From Kryptolebias marmoratus (lineage: Eukaryota; Chordata; Actinopteri; Cyprinodontiformes; Rivulidae): DNA of 64,000 nt. Shown one piece after another: positions 60,493 through 64,000 of the stretch. Each line of letters starts with the position of its first letter. Positions within the stretch are counted from its first letter, which is position 1. The stretch covers positions 8,000,283 through 8,064,282 of the forward strand of contig NC_051431.1 of NCBI RefSeq assembly GCF_001649575.2. Reading direction: 5' to 3'. Under the pieces are notes generated by a model. It was not told the origin of the DNA and did not search any database. It saw nothing but the letters and a program-made list of their open reading frames with translations. A program made the translations under genes and the position numbers.

Positions 60493-63400
60493 TCAAAAAC
60501 ACATTCTTTTCTAAAACCAAGTAATTGGTGAATCCATCTGACCGAGTCGTTTTTATTTTTTACATACAAAAATAGTGATGGATTCTTTTATCCCACAAGA
60601 CACTGAAATATCCCCCACTGCTTAGCAGCATAATCCAGCTCAATATTGCTATCTTTAGAACTAAATTCCTCAGGTTTCTTCAATGAAATATCAAGTACTC
60701 AGAATCCAAGTCTCAGTTTGTCTGATTTATCTGACTTCCAGTCACAAGAGCAGAGCTGAAGATGGACAAGGGGTCAGTGAGGCATTGATTTGCAACAGCT
60801 CCAATCACACAGGCACTGGCACTCACCGTCCTTCGGATTGGCCTCTCACTGTGGTGTAATGAGAGGTGTGATGTGTGAGGGAGGAGTGGGTGAGATAGGG
60901 ACAGAAGGTCTGAGAGAGATTGAGTTGTAGAGAGAGATGGAAAGATGCAGCGATAGTTGAGGGGGCCGTCTTTGGAAAGCATGTGATTGTGGCGAGAACG
61001 ATTCTCTTCTTTGTTTTTTTTTTTTTTTTTTCATTTTTGTTGTTCTTCAGACTGACGTGTGAGTGCAACTCTAAAATTATGTAATTCAGGCACGATTCAC
61101 CCAACCAAAACAAACCCTCATTACAGACAAAAAGCTTTTCAACACGATCTGTCTGAGTAGCAAGTATGGCCTTGATGTAAAGAAAGCAAAAGCCTTTGAA
61201 TACAAATGAAATCCCAAAATAAGACTCAGACTTGAAAAAAAGTTTGGTTGCTGTGTAAGATAAAAATAAAATACAGTGTTTGAAAAGTATCTAAACCTGA
61301 CATTTAACCAAAAACATTACAAAAATAATTTTAAATATAGAAAGGGAAATTCTCTCGTCTGGGAAAATATGTACTGATATTGAATTATATGCATGCAGTA
61401 TGCAATTGAAAAGCTGGTGATGTGGGGTTGTATTAAAGAAAATTGAGGTTATTTACACCTATGAATGCAATGTTATTACCAGCTGAAACATATGGGTTTG
61501 GGAGCAACGTGCTGCAATTTATGCTACACTGTTTTCATGAAACTCTTTTTATTTCATCAAGATAGTTTCATACAAAACCTAGCAAAGATACCTTCCTGAT
61601 AAGAAGGTCACTAAACTCACCTCGCAGCTACTGTAAAGTTTTAAAACCAAAACTGTGACAAAGGACGCCACATACTATTAGGTATGAATGTAAAATAAGA
61701 TGACGAAATTCTCCAGAGTTGTCGTATAAATTATGTGTCTGACCACATTCAGATGCCAGGTTAAACCGACCGTTATGCTGACACAGCTCTCTGGCTCTGA
61801 CAAAGTGTGACAACTGTGTTAATAGACAGTTGTGAGTATATGAAGCTTTTTTCTCATTACCTTTACAACAGATTTTTTGCTGTCAGGCCCCAGTTTTAAG
61901 AACTGTCTCACCTCTATAAGTTTTTTTTTTTTGTTCAATATATAAATTAGAAAACTACCAAGTTGTTTTTTTCTGTCTCTCTTAACGGTTTTTGCCACCA
62001 CATAGAGCAGGTCAAACTATGTAAATTAGGAATAGGAAGTAAGTCCTGTTTCACAGCTATAGCAACATGTCATCCCAGCTCTTAAGTCCTCATAAGGGAT
62101 GTTAGAAGAAGAAGTGATACAGCAAAAAACTGTCTTTGACGCTCAATCCCATTCTAGCACAAGAGCACATAAAGCATATCATTTTCCACATTTAACATTT
62201 GATATGTTAAATGGTCATTTCATTGTTCTTAATGGATTTATTCCCAAAACATCCATAAAGTTGAACCTGTTGTATTTTTCTCTGACTGTCTCAAAGTAGT
62301 TTGTAGGAACACACGCGTCCCCTATCAACTCACAATTGACACTTTTAAACTGTTGGCAGTTTAAGGCTGGGTTAAATCTGGCTGTGCCAAAGAAGGAATA
62401 GAATCACCGAGAGAGAGAGGATGGAAAGATAGATGGAGCGGTGAAACGGTATGTGCAGCAGCTCAGCATTGGCTTTGGTACTGAGCCCACCCCCAGGCTT
62501 TCTCTGTCATTAAACACTCACATACTTTACCATAGAAAAAGAGAAACACCATTAGCATATGCTCTTAAGTGTATAATTAGGCTGTCCCCGAGCAGGTTTT
62601 AAACAATTGTACACATATCACCACACACACTTATCTAAGCCAGACGACAGATGTTGCACAGTGCACTTCATTGTCTAATCTTTCTAGTTAAATTTATTTA
62701 TTTTTAATCCATATTTAAAGGAAACTGTTTTTGTTCAGTTAAATCTACCAGCAAAGATGAAGGCTTGCTTTTTCTTTCTTCCGTTCTAAAAGGTTAGTTT
62801 TTATTGCTTTCAGTGGATCAGGACTGAGTCTAAATGAAGCAGAGTCATGCAGGTGGAGGTCCTCCACACAGTGCCAGGGTGTAATGGTCCACAGCAGGTA
62901 ATGCAGTGTGGCCAGGCTCGAGCGCGCACAGCATAGCAGCTGAAAATGTCACATGTTTTACCTTTTATATATCACAGCATGGTGCTCACCAGACCTGAAT
63001 TCTGCTCCTCTAATCCCTCTGTGTGTCTTTGTGTGGAAAGGTTTGACTTTCTGCTGAAGTAAACAAGAGTTAGTAAAAGAAACTGTCCATTAAAGTCCTT
63101 ATTACGGATTATTATTGCAGTTAACTTTTTGAAAGTTAAGTTGTAACTCGAGACTACACTACTTGAGACTAAGGCATGCCTCCTCTGTTGTCTACACCTA
63201 CCTCTGTTCTTTTAGTACAGCTCTCTCTTGTTTCACTGAATTTCAGGAAGCAGGCTTTCTACCCAAAGGTCCTGTCTAAATTTCACTTAGCATCTGAAAA
63301 AACTTTTCAGTTTGTTTAGAATCAAAGACAGTATTTTACTGAAATGCATCATTCAACAAGTCTGTTTGTGAATACTTGCAGTCCCTCAATCCCTCTTATC

Positions 63401-64000
63401 CCAGCCAGCATTCTACTTTTTTAGAAATGATCTTCTGCCTCTCATTTTATACACTTTGTCTCACTTTCCTCTCACACTCTTCACTCAGAGCTAAGTGGAT
63501 TTATTCAGAAGACTTTGTTCATTAATCAGCTTCTATTCCGTCCCTACCACCTCCCGTTCTTTTCTAATCTCATTGCATACATGTGCACATTATCACAAAA
63601 TAAAAACATGCTACACACAGATAAAAATAAGCTCAAAATTCCTTATTCATGCAAATACTTTTATAGTAAAAAATAAAAAGCGCAACAACTTTAAATCCTG
63701 GTTTAAACAAATTAAAGTATTTTAAAAAACTATTTAATAAACAAAATGGAATATACCTATATAAACACATTGGGGTTGAAGTGTTAATGAGAAATGTTGA
63801 TTGCAGGGGGTTCAGAAGTACCTGACAGCCTCTGAAAATTGAACATATAAAACCTTACCGCCTTGGGAGATAGTTCCTTGTCTTGGCTAAATGAATTCTC
63901 CAAGTGATTTTCTGAAAACTCTGAGTCCTTCCAAAGAGCCAAAAAATAATCTCAAACTGTCCTCAAAAACTGTTGATTTTTGGACTCTTCAAACACCCTT

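Larger units (their letters stand above)
58140..64000 (+). other. dph1: dph1 intron 9 (at least 5,861 bp, open at window edge)
   Basis: Starts with GTAAGT. I searched for a frame continuing Val-Trp-Val-Gln-Val-Ala-Cys and found none. The AG at 63806 (TTGCAG) is followed by a frame that stops after five residues. Contains an (AAT)n microsatellite, a probable repeat fragment near 60170-60492 and a poly-T/poly-A stretch near 61015. Confidence 0.85.

Noticed and set aside
63801..63840. TTGCAG at 63801-63806 as acceptor of dph1 exon 10
   Set aside because: The joined frame gives Val-Gly-Phe-Arg-Ser-Thr and a stop, unlike the expected Val-Trp-Val-Gln-Val-Ala-Cys.

Overview
The window is nuclear DNA from a ray-finned fish. 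This is inferred from GT-AG spliced exons whose proteins are vertebrate-like, CpG-rich promoters in an AT-rich background, and repeats of teleost type (Tc1-like transposon relics, non-LTR retrotransposon 3' ends, a dispersed repeat seen several times here). The exact species cannot be read from the sequence. There are no bacterial, viral or organellar genes. Almost every open reading frame over 60 codons is a chance frame in non-coding DNA.

Layout. (1) 1-15554: apparently the first intron of a leftward gene, holding repeats, a perfect 57-bp palindrome and a non-autonomous DNA transposon; no coding exon seen. (2) 15555-16450: a CpG-rich promoter and a 13-bp coding first exon on the minus strand (Met-Phe-Lys-Arg plus one base, then a consensus donor). 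I assign this to rtn4rl1 (Nogo receptor-like 1), from its resemblance to the start of human RTN4RL1 as I recall it and from the conserved head-to-head position next to DPH1. (3) 16450-17500: intergenic DNA with a decayed Tc1-like transposase and a TA/GA/GATA microsatellite that contains a 12-N assembly gap. (4) 17500-64000: promoter and the first nine coding exons of dph1 on the plus strand, spread over 40.5 kb of introns, with the last exons beyond the right edge.

dph1 encodes one half of the DPH1-DPH2 radical enzyme that starts diphthamide synthesis on a histidine of translation elongation factor 2. The nine exons join in frame into 330 complete codons plus two bases (about three quarters of the family's usual length). 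They carry two of the three cysteines expected to hold the [4Fe-4S] cluster; the third lies in the C-terminal part that is not in the window. The introns are large (intron 3 is 17.9 kb) and hold a seven-copy 53-bp minisatellite, a (TCTTA)n tract at a LINE 3' end, hairpins and C-rich tracts able to form G-quadruplexes on the other strand.

I found no convincing new biological system. The most useful observations are the conserved divergent gene pair, a dph1 start codon embedded in a YY1-type motif, the perfect palindrome, the telomere-like minisatellite, a degenerate hammerhead-like repeat pair, and a dispersed repeat family with enough copies here to outline its structure.
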